Positions 12,795 through 21,843 of a stretch of DNA of 64,000 nucleotides are shown here, in pieces (position 1 is the stretch's first letter; every line of letters starts with the position of its first letter). The stretch is from the NCBI RefSeq assembly GCF_007830155.1, contig NZ_VLKY01000009.1, positions 170,103-234,102 of the forward strand. The letters run 5' to 3'. The notes beneath the pieces were generated by a model that saw nothing but the letters and a program-made list of their open reading frames with translations, did no database searches and was not told where the DNA came from. This DNA is from Pseudomonas duriflava (lineage in GTDB: Bacteria > Pseudomonadota > Gammaproteobacteria > Pseudomonadales > Pseudomonadaceae). Both the position numbers and the translations under genes were made by a program.

Positions 12795-13673
12795 TTAATG
12801 CTGGCGGCGCCTAAGTGCTTCGATACGCTCTTCAAGCGGCGGATGGCTCATAAAGAATTGAGCAATACCGCTTTTCTTGACGCTATTGATGCCGAAAGCC
12901 GTCAAGGTGTCTGGCATGTGCTGGCTTTGCATATTTTGCTCAGCGCGTAGTCGTTGCAGTGCAGAGATCATGGCTCCTGTGCCTGCGAGACGAGCACCGG
13001 CATCGTCGGCACGGAACTCCCGGAATCGTGAGAACCACATGACAATCATGGTTGCGAGAATACCCAGTACCAGTTCGGCCACAATGCTGGTGATATAGTA
13101 TGCTGGTCCATGACCTTCTTCCGTCTTGAAAACGGTCTTGTCAATAATACTGCCAAAGATACGAGCAAAGAACATGACGAAGGTGTTGACCACGCCTTGA
13201 ATTAGCGTGAGGGTCACCATGTCGCCATTGGCAACGTGCCCGATTTCATGAGCAAGGACCGCCCTAACTTCTTCTGGAGAAAATCGCTCCAGCAATCCTT
13301 GGCTGACGGCAACGAGCGCATCGTTCTTGTTCCAACCTGTTGCGAAGGCATTTGCTTCGTAGGCAGGAAAAATACCAACTTCAGGCATCCGAATGCCTGC
13401 GTCACGAGAAAGCTCCTCTACAGTCTGTAGCAGCCATTGTTCGTGTCGGGTGCGTGGTTGGCTGATGATTTCCGTGCCGGTACTCATCTTTGCCATCCAT
13501 TTGGAAATGAACAATGAGAACAGCGAGCCGGCAAAGCCGAAAACGGCACAGAAAACCAGCAGACTTCCATAGTTCTGGCCGGTAAAACGATCCACTCCCA
13601 GTACCTTGAGCGTAATGCTGGCAATCAGCAGTACTGCCAGGTTAGTGCCTAGGAACAGCAGAATACGCATCAT
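12795..13673 (-). CDS. htpX: Membrane zinc metalloprotease HtpX
   Basis: HtpX is an inner-membrane protease that degrades misfolded membrane proteins together with FtsH. The 292-residue protein has two N-terminal membrane segments (about 4-24 and 34-56), the zinc motif HEIGH at 142-146, and a third ligand region [15 protein letters not shown]. Two more hydrophobic segments lie around 160-210. A TAGGAG ribosome site precedes the double ATG; the first was used. In E. coli it is controlled by CpxR; no such site was identified here. Confidence 0.95.
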   Translation of the reverse strand: MMRILLFLGTNLAVLLIASITLKVLGVDRFTGQNYGSLLVFCAVFGFAGSLFSLFISKWMAKMSTGTEIISQPRTRHEQWLLQTVEELSRDAGIRMPEVGIFPAYEANAFATGWNKNDALVAVSQGLLERFSPEEVRAVLAHEIGHVANGDMVTLTLIQGVVNTFVMFFARIFGSIIDKTVFKTEEGHGPAYYITSIVAELVLGILATMIVMWFSRFREFRADDAGARLAGTGAMISALQRLRAEQNMQSQHMPDTLTAFGINSVKKSGIAQFFMSHPPLEERIEALRRRQH

Positions 13674-13764
13674 GGTGTAAAACTTCTCCTAACAGGAAAA
13701 ACCGATTGTATGCGGCGTATATAAGGTTCGCCTGATGTTGATTCAATCAAACGACTATTTCAAA

Positions 13765-14205
13765 CTATGTCGCTTGGCTGCTAGATCTGAAGACCAAGCG
13801 GGTAATCAAGACTAACCGCTCGCTAGCGTTTTCGGCCAAGGCCTCCCGTAGATGCTGGGCTAGCGTAGAGCGTTGACGTCTTACAGAGGGAGGAAGTGCC
13901 TCGGCTTCTTTTAGCAAATGAGGGTGGCTTGCTGAAAGACGAAGAAACGCTTTTTCAGTCAAGATGGCTTGATCCAATGCATCGTAACCCAGGGTGCTGG
14001 TATAGCGCAGATAACCTTCATCGGCGAGCCAGAGTAGAGCACCAAAGCAACTTTGATGCCGAGCGCTAGGAAGCCCGAACTGGTCGGGCTCCTCGCGGCC
14101 GATCAAGTCTTCTACATAAAGCGTGGCTTTACGCGGAAAGTTTTGATACAGGACAAGCATGGCTCGTGCAGCGTCCTTGTAAAAATCTTCGATCTGGAGA
14201 TCCAT
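13765..14205 (-). CDS. Conserved hypothetical protein next to alaA
   Basis: A predicted soluble protein of 146 residues beginning MDLQIEDFYKDAARAMLVLY. It follows alaA with a four-base gap, so the ATG inside that spacing is the likely start; the longer frame would run into alaA. Residues LWLADEGYLRYTSTLGYDAL and AFLRLSASHP suggest a winged-helix-like fold, but no domain is recognised with certainty. The same position, between htpX and the alaA homologue, holds a hypothetical gene in P. aeruginosa. Function unknown. Confidence 0.8.
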   Translation of the reverse strand: MDLQIEDFYKDAARAMLVLYQNFPRKATLYVEDLIGREEPDQFGLPSARHQSCFGALLWLADEGYLRYTSTLGYDALDQAILTEKAFLRLSASHPHLLKEAEALPPSVRRQRSTLAQHLREALAENASERLVLITRLVFRSSSQAT

Positions 14206-14209
14206 CTGG

Positions 14210-15421
14210 TTATTGCCGATAGGTGCGTAGGAAACTACCGATTCGGCCAATAGCCTGCTCAAGATCATCGACGCGGGGGAGCGTAACTACACGGAAGTGA
14301 TCAGGCCAGGGCCAGTTGAATGCCGTTCCCTGAACGATCAATAGTTTTTCTGATAGCAACAAGTCGAGAACGAATTTTTCATCGTTATGAATCGGGCATA
14401 TCTTGGGGTCAATTTTGGGGAAGGCATAAAGGGCGCCCATTGGTTTAACGCAGCTCACCCCAGGAATGTCATTGAGTAATTCCCATGCTCTATTGCGCTG
14501 CTCAAGCAGGCGGCCGTTCGGCAATACGAGGTCATTAATGCTCTGATAGCCACCGAGAGCGGTTTGAATCGCGTGTTGGCTCGGTACGTTCGCACAAAGA
14601 CGCATGTTGGCCAGGATATCCAATCCCTCGATATAACTTTGTGCTTTCTGTTTTGGTCCAGAGATAGCCACCCAGCCGGATCGGAAGCCGGCAACGCGAT
14701 AGGATTTTGACAAGCCGTTGAACGTTAGGCACAGCACGTCGGGAGCCAGTGAGGCGGTCGAAATATGGACAGCTTCGTCGTACAGGATTTTGTCGTAAAT
14801 CTCGTCGGAAAAAATGACCAGGTTGTGTTGGCGCGCCAGCTCGACAATACCTTCCAAGACGGCCTTAGAGTAAACGGCGCCGGTCGGGTTGTTTGGGTTG
14901 ATGAGAACCAGGGCTTTGGTATTCGACGTGATTTTGCTAGCCATGTCTGACAGATCGGGAAACCAGTCTGACTGCTCATCACACAGGTAGTGGACAGGCT
15001 TGCCACCAGCCAGGCTGACAGCAGCGGTCCAGAGTGGATAGTCAGGCGCCGGGATCAGCACTTCATCATTGTTATTCAAAAGAGCTTGCATTGCCATGAC
15101 AATGAGTTCAGAAACACCGTTGCCTAGGTAGATGTCCTCAATGCCAACACCCTCTACCTTCTTCTGCTGGTAGTACTGCATGACGGCCTTGCGTGCACTA
15201 AATAGGCCTTTGGAGTCACTATAACCTTGTGCTGTTGGAAGGTTGCGAATGACATCCTGCAGAATTTCTTCGGGAGCCTCGAAACCAAATGGTGCCGGAT
15301 TGCCGATATTGAGCTTGAGGATGCGGTGGCCTTCCTCTTCAAGGCGTTTGGCATGCTTAAGCACCGGCCCACGTATGTCATAGCAGACATTGGCGAGCTT
15401 GTTCGATTTGCTAACCTGCAT
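14210..15421 (-). CDS. alaA: Alanine-synthesising pyruvate aminotransferase AlaA
   Basis: A class I PLP aminotransferase of 403 residues that makes alanine from pyruvate and glutamate. The PLP-binding lysine is Lys239 in [17 protein letters not shown], and [11 protein letters not shown] and [11 protein letters not shown] are typical of the class. The N-terminus ([20 protein letters not shown]) is characteristic of the AlaA/YfbQ group. It is divergent from msrB, with about 200 bases of shared promoter region between them. Confidence 0.92.
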   Translation of the reverse strand: MQVSKSNKLANVCYDIRGPVLKHAKRLEEEGHRILKLNIGNPAPFGFEAPEEILQDVIRNLPTAQGYSDSKGLFSARKAVMQYYQQKKVEGVGIEDIYLGNGVSELIVMAMQALLNNNDEVLIPAPDYPLWTAAVSLAGGKPVHYLCDEQSDWFPDLSDMASKITSNTKALVLINPNNPTGAVYSKAVLEGIVELARQHNLVIFSDEIYDKILYDEAVHISTASLAPDVLCLTFNGLSKSYRVAGFRSGWVAISGPKQKAQSYIEGLDILANMRLCANVPSQHAIQTALGGYQSINDLVLPNGRLLEQRNRAWELLNDIPGVSCVKPMGALYAFPKIDPKICPIHNDEKFVLDLLLSEKLLIVQGTAFNWPWPDHFRVVTLPRVDDLEQAIGRIGSFLRTYRQ

Positions 15422-15620
15422 TTATTACGAATCCCGTTTGGTAGTGGCCAAAAAATTGGAAGTGCCTGGATATTCTTGGTGTCTGGTGCAGATATCTGCA
15501 GATTATCTGGGTGGCTTGGCAGCCCTTTCAGTGAGTGACAGACTGAGCGGAATCATACGACTGCCCCTGATTTTTCAAAAGATACAGATTCGGGGCTTTT
15601 CCAGGGTAAAGGGGGAATCA

Positions 15621-16016
15621 ATGGATAAAATCAGCAAGCCTGAAGAGGTCTGGCGTGAAGACCTGACTGAAGAGCAGTTTCGTGTTTGTCGTCTTAAGGC
15701 GACCGAGGCGCCCTATACGGGAAGATATTGTGACACTAAAACACCAGGCACTTATCATTGTGCGTGCTGCGGACAGGCGCTTTTCGATTCTAGTACCAAG
15801 TACAGTTCCGGCTGTGGGTGGCCAAGTTTTTATCAGCCGATTTCCCCTGAGGCTTTGCGTGAGGAAGAAGACTTCAGTTATGGCATGCATCGTATTGAAG
15901 TGTTGTGTGTCCGCTGTGATGCCCATCTGGGGCACGTTTTTCCTGATGGGCCGCCACCTACAGGGTTGCGTTATTGCATTAATTCGGTGGCGCTCGAGTT
16001 AGCGCCGCGCGAATGA
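15621..16016 (+). CDS. msrB: Peptide methionine (R)-S-oxide reductase MsrB
   Basis: MsrB reduces the R-form of oxidised methionine in proteins. The 131-residue product keeps the zinc cysteines (Cys47, Cys50 in HCACC; Cys96, Cys99 in CVRC), the substrate loop [13 protein letters not shown] and the catalytic Cys119 in [11 protein letters not shown]. The ATG with a GGGGG ribosome site six bases upstream was chosen; the frame is open for 77 codons further upstream, but that stretch is divergent-promoter sequence. It overlaps the next gene by four bases. Confidence 0.95.
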   Translation: MDKISKPEEVWREDLTEEQFRVCRLKATEAPYTGRYCDTKTPGTYHCACCGQALFDSSTKYSSGCGWPSFYQPISPEALREEEDFSYGMHRIEVLCVRCDAHLGHVFPDGPPPTGLRYCINSVALELAPRE

Positions 16017-16540
16017 TCCTGCGCGGTTCGAGCAGTAAGGCAGAGGCTATCCAAAGGCTGCTGCAAACACCGTTCAGGCTGGTGAGTGGCGCTTCTGTGT
16101 GTTTGCTGGATATTGCGCCTGATGCGAAAGCCTATCTGCTTGTTAATACAGCAAGTCGTTGTGGGTTTACTCCGCAGTACGAAGGGCTGGAGGAGCTCTG
16201 GCAGTTTTATCAGGAAAAAGGTCTCGTTGTGGTGGGGTTTCCTTGTAATCAGTTTAATCATCAGGAGCCAGGGTCTAACCACGATATTGAGAGGTTCTGC
16301 CAAGTTAGGTTTGGTGTCTCTTTTCCGTTGTCATGCAAGGTCGACGTAAATGGCAAAGAAGCTCACCCGCTGTTTTCCCTGCTCAAGGAGTTGGCTCCTG
16401 GATTATTAGGAGGTCCAAGCATCAAATGGAATTTTACAAAGTTCTTGGTTGGTACCCGAGACGCATCAGTTCAACGCTTCGCGCCTTGGGTCAAGCCGGT
16501 CTCTTTAAGAAAAAAGCTTGAACGGCTACTGATTTGTTAG
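16013..16540 (+). CDS. Glutathione peroxidase family thiol peroxidase
   Basis: A 175-residue peroxidase of the glutathione peroxidase family. The peroxidatic cysteine is Cys50 in [19 protein letters not shown], with the catalytic Gln and Trp contexts FPCNQF (77-81) and [10 protein letters not shown]. Cys78 and Cys96 could act as resolving cysteines, so thioredoxin rather than glutathione may be the reductant. The N-terminus (about 1-35) lacks the usual short beta-hairpin and is divergent. It is coupled to msrB by an ATGA overlap, giving a two-gene oxidative-repair operon. Confidence 0.88.
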   Translation: MILRGSSSKAEAIQRLLQTPFRLVSGASVCLLDIAPDAKAYLLVNTASRCGFTPQYEGLEELWQFYQEKGLVVVGFPCNQFNHQEPGSNHDIERFCQVRFGVSFPLSCKVDVNGKEAHPLFSLLKELAPGLLGGPSIKWNFTKFLVGTRDASVQRFAPWVKPVSLRKKLERLLIC

Positions 16541-16682
16541 CTGACTATCGGTCGTTTAAGCTATTTGTATCTAAAGTCTTGTTGCATCGTGCGCCTTAAG
16601 TGCAATCCGTTGAGGATTGGTCTTATGAAGCTGCATTGTAAGGCGTCTGTAACAAGCAGTTTATATTTAAGGATACACATTC

Positions 16683-17582
16683 GTGGACTCAACAAGACTC
16701 GATGCGCTCCTAGTCCGGGCCGAAACAGTTCTGGCAAGACTCGAACCTTTACTTCCTGCGGTGCGTGAGCCTATCGATTGGGAAAAGACAATTGCGGCGC
16801 GCTGGCGCCGTGAGGGGCAAAGTGGTTATTTGCAGCCAATTGATGTCAATCTGGATCTACACTTATCCGATTTGCAGGGTGTAGACCGGCAGCAGGTTCA
16901 GCTAGGGCAGAATACCCAGCAATTTGTTAACGGCCTGCCCGCCAATCATGCTCTGTTATGGGGGGCACGTGGGACTGGTAAGTCTTCGCTGGTTCGGGCT
17001 TTATTAGCGGAATATGCCCAACAAGGGCTGCGGCTGATTGAGGTCGAGCGTGATCATTTAACTGATCTGCCTCGTATTGTTACGCAGGTGAGCAAGCTGT
17101 CACAGCGGTTCGTGATCTTTTGCGATGATCTTTCTTTTGATGCCAGTAACGATGACTACCGTGTATTAAAAAGTGTTCTTGATGGGTCGCTTGAGCAGGC
17201 GCCCGACAATGTTCTTCTCTACGCTACCTCCAATCGCAGGCATCTGGTCTCCGAGCGGCAAAGTGATAATGCTAATTGGGAGCGGGGGGAGGATGGCGAG
17301 TTACATCCTAATGAGTCGGTAGAGGATAAGATTGCCCTATCAGACCGTTTCGGTCTTTGGTTGTCTTTTTATCCTTTTACTCAGGATCAATTTCTTATTG
17401 TTGTTAAGCATTGGGTAAAGGTACAGGCAGAAAAGGCTCGACTTGATTTGCATTGGGGCGAAGCTGAGGAAAAAGAGGCGATCCGATGGGCGCTGGGACG
17501 AGGCAATCGCAACGGTCGTTGTGCTTACCAATTTGCCCGCCATTGGGTGGGAATGAAGTTATTGGGGGAGTCTTATGCGTGA
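16683..17582 (+). CDS. DUF815-type AAA+ ATPase
   Basis: A 299-residue ATPase of the DUF815 family, of unknown function. Walker A is GARGTGKSS (94-102), preceded by ANHALLW; Walker B is RFVIFCDDLSFD (141-152). The sensor region LLYATSNRRHLVSE follows, as does DRFGLWLSFYPFTQDQFL. Translation starts at GTG with an AAGGAT ribosome site ten bases away. It overlaps the free-methionine sulfoxide reductase gene by eight bases, so the two are co-expressed. A chaperone or remodelling role in stress is possible but not shown. Confidence 0.87.
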   Translation: MDSTRLDALLVRAETVLARLEPLLPAVREPIDWEKTIAARWRREGQSGYLQPIDVNLDLHLSDLQGVDRQQVQLGQNTQQFVNGLPANHALLWGARGTGKSSLVRALLAEYAQQGLRLIEVERDHLTDLPRIVTQVSKLSQRFVIFCDDLSFDASNDDYRVLKSVLDGSLEQAPDNVLLYATSNRRHLVSERQSDNANWERGEDGELHPNESVEDKIALSDRFGLWLSFYPFTQDQFLIVVKHWVKVQAEKARLDLHWGEAEEKEAIRWALGRGNRNGRCAYQFARHWVGMKLLGESYA

Positions 17583-18057
17583 TTTGAGTGACATCGGCCA
17601 GGATTTGGCAGGATATGAACTATTGGCTGCACAATTGGAGTCTTTGCTTTCAGGCGAGCATGATTTCATTGCGAATGCATCGCAGTGTGCAGCCTTTCTC
17701 TTCCATGAAATGCCAGGCTTGAATTGGGCCGGATTTTATCTGAGCCGAAACGATGAGCTGGTTCTTGGGCCTTTTCAAGGTAAAATAGCTTGCGTACGTA
17801 TTCCGTTTGGTCGAGGTGTTTGTGGAGCAGCGGCTCAGACACGTCAGACGCAGCGGGTCAGGGATGTGCATGCATTCCCAGGGCATATTGCCTGCGACAG
17901 TGCGTCTAACAGCGAGCTGGTTGTACCATTGGTCAAAGATGGTCGGCTGATTGGTGTTTTGGATCTGGACAGTCCTGAGTTGGGACGTTTTACCGAGGTC
18001 GATCAGGCTGGCGTAGAGCGGCTGGCAGAAATCCTGTTAGCTTCCAGTCAGTGCTAA
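17575..18057 (+). CDS. msrC: Free methionine (R)-sulfoxide reductase (GAF domain)
   Basis: fRMsr reduces free L-methionine-R-sulfoxide. The 160-residue protein is a single GAF domain with the three catalytic and resolving cysteines in place: Cys73 and Cys83 (GKIACVRIPFGRGVCG) and Cys107 (GHIACDSAS), at the same spacing as E. coli YebR (84/94/118). The LVVPLVKDGRLIGVLDLDS strand is also typical. It is translationally coupled to the DUF815 ATPase. With msrB and the peroxidase just upstream it forms a compact methionine and peroxide repair neighbourhood. Confidence 0.93.
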   Translation: MRDLSDIGQDLAGYELLAAQLESLLSGEHDFIANASQCAAFLFHEMPGLNWAGFYLSRNDELVLGPFQGKIACVRIPFGRGVCGAAAQTRQTQRVRDVHAFPGHIACDSASNSELVVPLVKDGRLIGVLDLDSPELGRFTEVDQAGVERLAEILLASSQC

Positions 18058-18063
18058 TGATAT

Positions 18064-18089
18064 GACACGGCCTTATCTCTGGCCGTGTC
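18064..18089. terminator. Bidirectional hairpin between msrC and the convergent membrane gene
   Basis: A perfect nine-base-pair stem (GACACGGCC / GGCCGTGTC) with an eight-base loop lies between two convergent stops. T-runs are weak on both sides, so it may act as a bidirectional terminator or an mRNA end-stabiliser. Confidence 0.65.
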
Positions 18090-18092
18090 CTC

Positions 18093-18851
18093 TCAGTCGT
18101 AAATCGACTTCATTGGCGCATCTTCTTTTTCCAGCTCTTCCATGCCTTGAAGAAGTTGAGTAGGTTCTCGGATATTTTGACCTACACCCTGCTTTATCTT
18201 AATGGCGTTAACCTGCTCATCAAGATAAAGCAGGTGTTCCTCGAATTTATCGGCGTTGGGTTTCTTTCGAATGTACTGAGCAGCTCGTTCAAAGGCTTGC
18301 CTAGCTGGAGATAGCTGTCCTTGTTCGAGAAACTGGCGGCCCAGGGAGTCGAAGAACTCGAAATGCAATAATGTCATTAAATCTCGAATTTCTCCGTCCC
18401 AGTATTCCGCCTCGCGCGAGTCGATTAAGCTGTTCTGAATAGCATAGCTGATCTGTGCATGCAGGTTTTCCAGCTGGGCACGGACCTGTTTGGCTTTTGC
18501 TTCGCTGCTTATCGTCTGATGAGCATTATGGATCTCGATTTCGTCGCCCTTTGCGATTTCCTCTTGTAGAAGCTTAATGCGTGCTTCATCAACCGGGCTT
18601 TTACCTTTTAACGTCAGGCGTTCTAGAAGAACGAGCTCCAGTCTAGACAGTAAAAGCTTTAGAGCAGGGCTCATCCATTGTCCTGGTAAGTTATTGGACA
18701 GCTGTTCGTAGCGCCTGATGCGGCTAGTCAGCTCAGCTCTCAAGCGGGTTTTTTCAAGCTGATGGGCTTCCAGCTTCTGATTGAGAAAGCTGATAAAAAT
18801 CAGAAGAAAGGCACCTGATACAATCAGGGAGGCAATCATTGATACTGACAT
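18093..18851 (-). CDS. Membrane-anchored coiled-coil protein of unknown function
   Basis: A 252-residue protein that starts MSVSMIASLIVSGAFLLIFI, giving one N-terminal membrane helix (about 3-23). A long charged helical region follows (NQKLEAHQLEKTRLRAELTS ... EIAKGDEIEI), likely coiled coil. The C-terminal third (QFLEQGQLSPARQAFERAAQ) looks like a single TPR-like hairpin. The ATG follows an AGGAAA ribosome site. No family was recognised. It lies upstream of the tRNA cluster, divergently. Confidence 0.8.
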   Translation of the reverse strand: MSVSMIASLIVSGAFLLIFISFLNQKLEAHQLEKTRLRAELTSRIRRYEQLSNNLPGQWMSPALKLLLSRLELVLLERLTLKGKSPVDEARIKLLQEEIAKGDEIEIHNAHQTISSEAKAKQVRAQLENLHAQISYAIQNSLIDSREAEYWDGEIRDLMTLLHFEFFDSLGRQFLEQGQLSPARQAFERAAQYIRKKPNADKFEEHLLYLDEQVNAIKIKQGVGQNIREPTQLLQGMEELEKEDAPMKSIYD

Positions 18852-18957
18852 CAAGGTTTCCTGTCGACCTGCATATCAATTGTGGTAATGCTTTATTGGC
18901 CAATTCGGCTGTTTCTTTAGCCTCAAAGTCATTGATTTAAAAAAATTTAAATAAGTG

Positions 18958-18986
18958 TTGACGGGTCTGTAAGGTCTCCCTAAAAT
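18958..18986 (+). promoter_or_regulatory. Sigma70 promoter of the tRNA-Glu/Gly cluster
   Basis: TTGACG (18958-18963) and TAAAAT (18981-18986) are separated by exactly 17 bases, preceded by an AT-rich upstream element and followed by a GC-rich stretch (GCGCGCC). The GC-rich discriminator is typical of stringently controlled stable-RNA promoters. The first tRNA begins about 70 bases downstream. Confidence 0.8.
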
Positions 18987-19056
18987 GCGCGCCACTTCAA
19001 GCGCAAAGCCTCTGGCAAGCGTAGGAAGTGGGAAGCTGTTATAAGCTCCAGGTCAC

Positions 19057-19132
19057 GTCCCCTTCGTCTAGTGGCCTAGGACACCGCCCTTTCACGGCGG
19101 TAACAGGGGTTCGAGTCCCCTAGGGGACGCCA
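19057..19132 (+). tRNA. tRNA-Glu (UUC), copy 1
   Basis: A 76-base cloverleaf: acceptor GTCCCCT pairs with AGGGGAC, anticodon loop CTTTCAC carries UUC, the T-arm is GGGGTTCGAGTCCCC, and GCCA is encoded at the 3' end. Identical to the second copy. Confidence 0.97.
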
Positions 19133-19134
19133 TT

Positions 19135-19210
<76 letters not shown>

Positions 19211-19279
19211 GTTTAAAGGCATTGCTAAGGCGGTGCTGGTAAGTTAAGGGGTTTGCGGTTGTAAACTCCATTGGGTAAT

Positions 19280-19355
19280 GTCCCCTTCGTCTAGTGGCCT
19301 AGGACACCGCCCTTTCACGGCGGTAACAGGGGTTCGAGTCCCCTAGGGGACGCCA
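19280..19355 (+). tRNA. tRNA-Glu (UUC), copy 2
   Basis: Identical in all 76 bases to the first tRNA-Glu, with UUC anticodon and encoded CCA. It is expected to be processed from the same primary transcript. Confidence 0.97.
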
Positions 19356-19357
19356 TT

Positions 19358-19433
<76 letters not shown>

Positions 19434-19440
19434 AATTCAA

Positions 19441-19468
19441 AAATACCGCCTTTCGGCGGTATTTTTGT
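19441..19468. terminator. Terminator of the tRNA operon, also usable from the minus strand
   Basis: A ten-base-pair stem (AAATACCGCC / GGCGGTATTT) with loop TTTC is followed by a T-rich tail on the plus strand, and the A-run on the left gives T residues on the minus strand. It ends the tRNA transcript and could serve the convergent gene to the right. Confidence 0.88.
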
Positions 19469-19516
19469 TTGTGCGTAATTTTCCTTGAGGGGCCAGCAGA
19501 GCCAGCCCTTTTAGCG

Positions 19517-19933
19517 TCAGTGTGCGTTGTTTTCTCTTGGTACGAACAGCAATTGCTTTTCTTGAGCCCAATCGAAGGGCCTGCCAGCGGCTTCAGCTTC
19601 ATGACGGCGCTCTTCAAGTGCTTGATAAAGCTCAATTTCTTCGTCAGGCATGAAATGCAAGCAATCGCCTCCAAAAAACCAGAGCAGGTCTCTAGGTATC
19701 AAATGTGCTATTTGCGGATATCGGTAAAACACCTGGCCAATCAAATCCTGTCCTAGGTAATGATTTGTTTCGGGATTGCTTGGTAGTTGTTGGAGTAAGT
19801 CGTCGAAGCGCTCTAAAAAAAGAGCATGGTTTTCCTCTGGAACCTGCTCTGCTTCTCCCAATGCTTCTAGGATAGTGCGCAGGTGGGCTAGTAATGCAAG
19901 GTTATATTGCAGGTAGTCGGTGGTCATTTGCAT
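19517..19933 (-). CDS. Conserved hypothetical protein of the PA2817 type
   Basis: A soluble, acidic protein of 138 residues beginning MQMTTDYLQYNLALLAHLRT. A second ATG (MTTDYLQ) two codons in is an equally good start; the longer frame upstream lacks a ribosome site. Residues LIGQVFYRYPQIAHLIPRDL and WFFGGDCLHFMPDEEIELYQ are remembered as typical of a small Pseudomonas-restricted family (PA2817). Function unknown. It is convergent with the tRNA operon and divergent from the ABC exporter. Confidence 0.82.
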   Translation of the reverse strand: MQMTTDYLQYNLALLAHLRTILEALGEAEQVPEENHALFLERFDDLLQQLPSNPETNHYLGQDLIGQVFYRYPQIAHLIPRDLLWFFGGDCLHFMPDEEIELYQALEERRHEAEAAGRPFDWAQEKQLLFVPRENNAH

Positions 19934-20089
19934 GTCCGGGTTGTATTCAGGTGAGCAGTATAAGGGGCTTGCTCTAGGCTGTCTGTTCACATGCTGGCTT
20001 CGAGGCGTGTGGGTATACATGCACAAGAGGTTGTAAAACGGATGCTTTACCCTTATTAAACAAGTCCACTCTTAATAATTGTGCGAGAC

Positions 20090-21022
20090 ATGAGTAAAGC
20101 CCTGTCCATACGCCAGCTTACAAAAACATACGGTAACGGCTTTCACGCACTCAAGGGCATTGATCTTGATGTTGCTGAAGGCGATTTCTTCGCCTTGCTA
20201 GGGCCGAACGGTGCCGGTAAATCAACTACGATTGGTATCCTTTCTACGCTTGTTAATAAAAGTGGGGGAGAGGTTTCTGCCTTTGGGCATGATCTTGATC
20301 AGGATCCAGCAGGGCTCAAGCGTTGTTTGGGTGTCGTTCCCCAAGAGTTCAATTTCAACCAGTTTGAAAAAACTTTTGATATTTTAGTTACGCAGGCAGG
20401 CTATTACGGTATTCCAGCTCGAGTGGCCAAAGAGCGTGCTGAAGAGTACCTGACACAGCTTGGCTTGTGGGACAAGCGAGATACGCCTTCTCGTATGTTG
20501 TCAGGAGGTATGAAGCGTCGTCTGATGATTGCCAGAGCGCTGATCCACAAGCCAAGACTACTGATTCTTGATGAGCCAACTGCGGGTGTCGACATCGAGT
20601 TGCGTCGCTCCATGTGGACTTTTCTCACTGAGCTCAATCGGCAGGGTATCAGTATCATTCTTACGACTCACTACCTAGAGGAAGCGGAGCAGCTCTGTCG
20701 AAATATCGCCATCATTGATCATGGGCGGATCGTTGAAAATACTAGTATGCGTCAGCTTCTTCAAAAGCTGCATGTAGAGACTTTTATTTTAGATGTGAAG
20801 CAAAGCCTTTCTAAGGCTCCAGTATTGGCAGGTTATCCCGTCAGATTGATCAGTGAGCATTCCGTTGAGGTGCAAGTAGACAAGTCGCTAGGAATTAACG
20901 ACCTCTTTGTGCAATTAAATGCCCAGGGCATGGAAGTAATAAGTATGCGAAACAAGGCAAATCGTCTTGAGGAGCTGTTCGTATCGCTGGTCGAGAAAAA
21001 TCTGGCGAAGGGAAAGCAATGA
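20090..21022 (+). CDS. ABC transporter ATP-binding protein, YadG-like
   Basis: The ATPase of an ABC-2 type exporter, 310 residues. Walker A is GPNGAGKST, the signature is LSGGMKRRLMIARAL, Walker B is LLILDEPTAGVD, and the switch His is in ILTTHYLEEAEQL. The C-terminal 80 residues are the regulatory extension typical of the drug and polysaccharide exporter branch. The ATG giving MSKALSIRQLTKTYG was used; a GTG three codons earlier is also open. It overlaps the permease gene by four bases. The substrate cannot be told from sequence. Confidence 0.9.
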   Translation: MSKALSIRQLTKTYGNGFHALKGIDLDVAEGDFFALLGPNGAGKSTTIGILSTLVNKSGGEVSAFGHDLDQDPAGLKRCLGVVPQEFNFNQFEKTFDILVTQAGYYGIPARVAKERAEEYLTQLGLWDKRDTPSRMLSGGMKRRLMIARALIHKPRLLILDEPTAGVDIELRRSMWTFLTELNRQGISIILTTHYLEEAEQLCRNIAIIDHGRIVENTSMRQLLQKLHVETFILDVKQSLSKAPVLAGYPVRLISEHSVEVQVDKSLGINDLFVQLNAQGMEVISMRNKANRLEELFVSLVEKNLAKGKQ

Positions 21023-21798
21023 AAAGTGAATTCAGTGCGAACCTAATTGCTTTACAAACTATTGTTAATCGAGAGGTACGGCGTTTTACTCGCATATGGG
21101 CACAAACATTACTGCCTCCCGCAATTACAATGGCTTTGTATTTTGTAATTTTCGGCAACTTGATCGGTAACCGTATAGGCGGCATGGGCGGGTTTTCCTA
21201 TATGGAATACATTGTGCCCGGTTTGATCATGATGTCTGTTATTACCAATTCTTATAGTAACGTTGTATCCAGCTTTTTCAGTAGTAAGTTTCAGCGCTCT
21301 GTCGAGGAGCTATTGGTTTCGCCTGTCTCGCCTCATGTCATTCTGATTGGATATGCCTGTGGCGGTATCCTGCGTGGCTTGGCTGTGGCTGCCATCGTGA
21401 CGATATTGTCGCTGTTCTTTACTCATATGCAGGTGCATCATCTTGGCATAACGGTGTTGGTGATTAGTTTGACCGCCGCTATTTTTGCTCTTGGAGGTTT
21501 CATTAATGCGGTTTATGCCCGTAATTTTGATGATATTTCAATTGTTCCTACCTTCGTGCTTACACCTTTGACTTATTTAGGAGGGGTTTTTTACTCAATA
21601 GATCTACTGCCCCCCTTCTGGCAAGGCGTATCGATGGCTAATCCGATCCTTCACATGGTGAACGCGTTCCGGTATGGCATTTTAGGTGTGTCTGACATTC
21701 AGATTGGCGTAGCAGTTGGTTTGATGTTAGTAGCTGCTTCAGTTCTTTATCTGTGGTGTATCCACTTGCTGAAAAGTGGGCGAGGCATGCGGCAGTAA
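21019..21798 (+). CDS. ABC-2 type transporter permease, YadH-like
   Basis: A 259-residue membrane protein with six hydrophobic segments and the ABC-2 pattern FVLTPLTYLGGVFYSIDLLP in the fifth. SMANPILHMVNAFRYGILGV near the C-terminus is typical of the YadH/NodJ group. It is coupled by ATGA to the ATPase gene, so the two form one exporter; two copies of each are expected per complex. Confidence 0.92.
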   Translation: MKSEFSANLIALQTIVNREVRRFTRIWAQTLLPPAITMALYFVIFGNLIGNRIGGMGGFSYMEYIVPGLIMMSVITNSYSNVVSSFFSSKFQRSVEELLVSPVSPHVILIGYACGGILRGLAVAAIVTILSLFFTHMQVHHLGITVLVISLTAAIFALGGFINAVYARNFDDISIVPTFVLTPLTYLGGVFYSIDLLPPFWQGVSMANPILHMVNAFRYGILGVSDIQIGVAVGLMLVAASVLYLWCIHLLKSGRGMRQ

Positions 21799-21805
21799 TA
21801 TCTTG

Positions 21806-21830
21806 GCGGCCTTATGCTAGGCCGCTCTTA
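21806..21830 (+). terminator. Terminator after the ABC exporter operon
   Basis: A GCGGCCT/AGGCCGC stem with a six-base loop is followed by CTTACTTATT on the plus strand. It lies before the queF start, arguing against the earlier in-frame queF start codon that falls inside it. Confidence 0.7.
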
Positions 21831-21843
21831 CTTATTGAGATTA

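Noticed and set aside
21799..21843. preQ1 riboswitch upstream of queF
   Set aside because: The leader is only about 45 bases and is occupied by the upstream operon's terminator hairpin.
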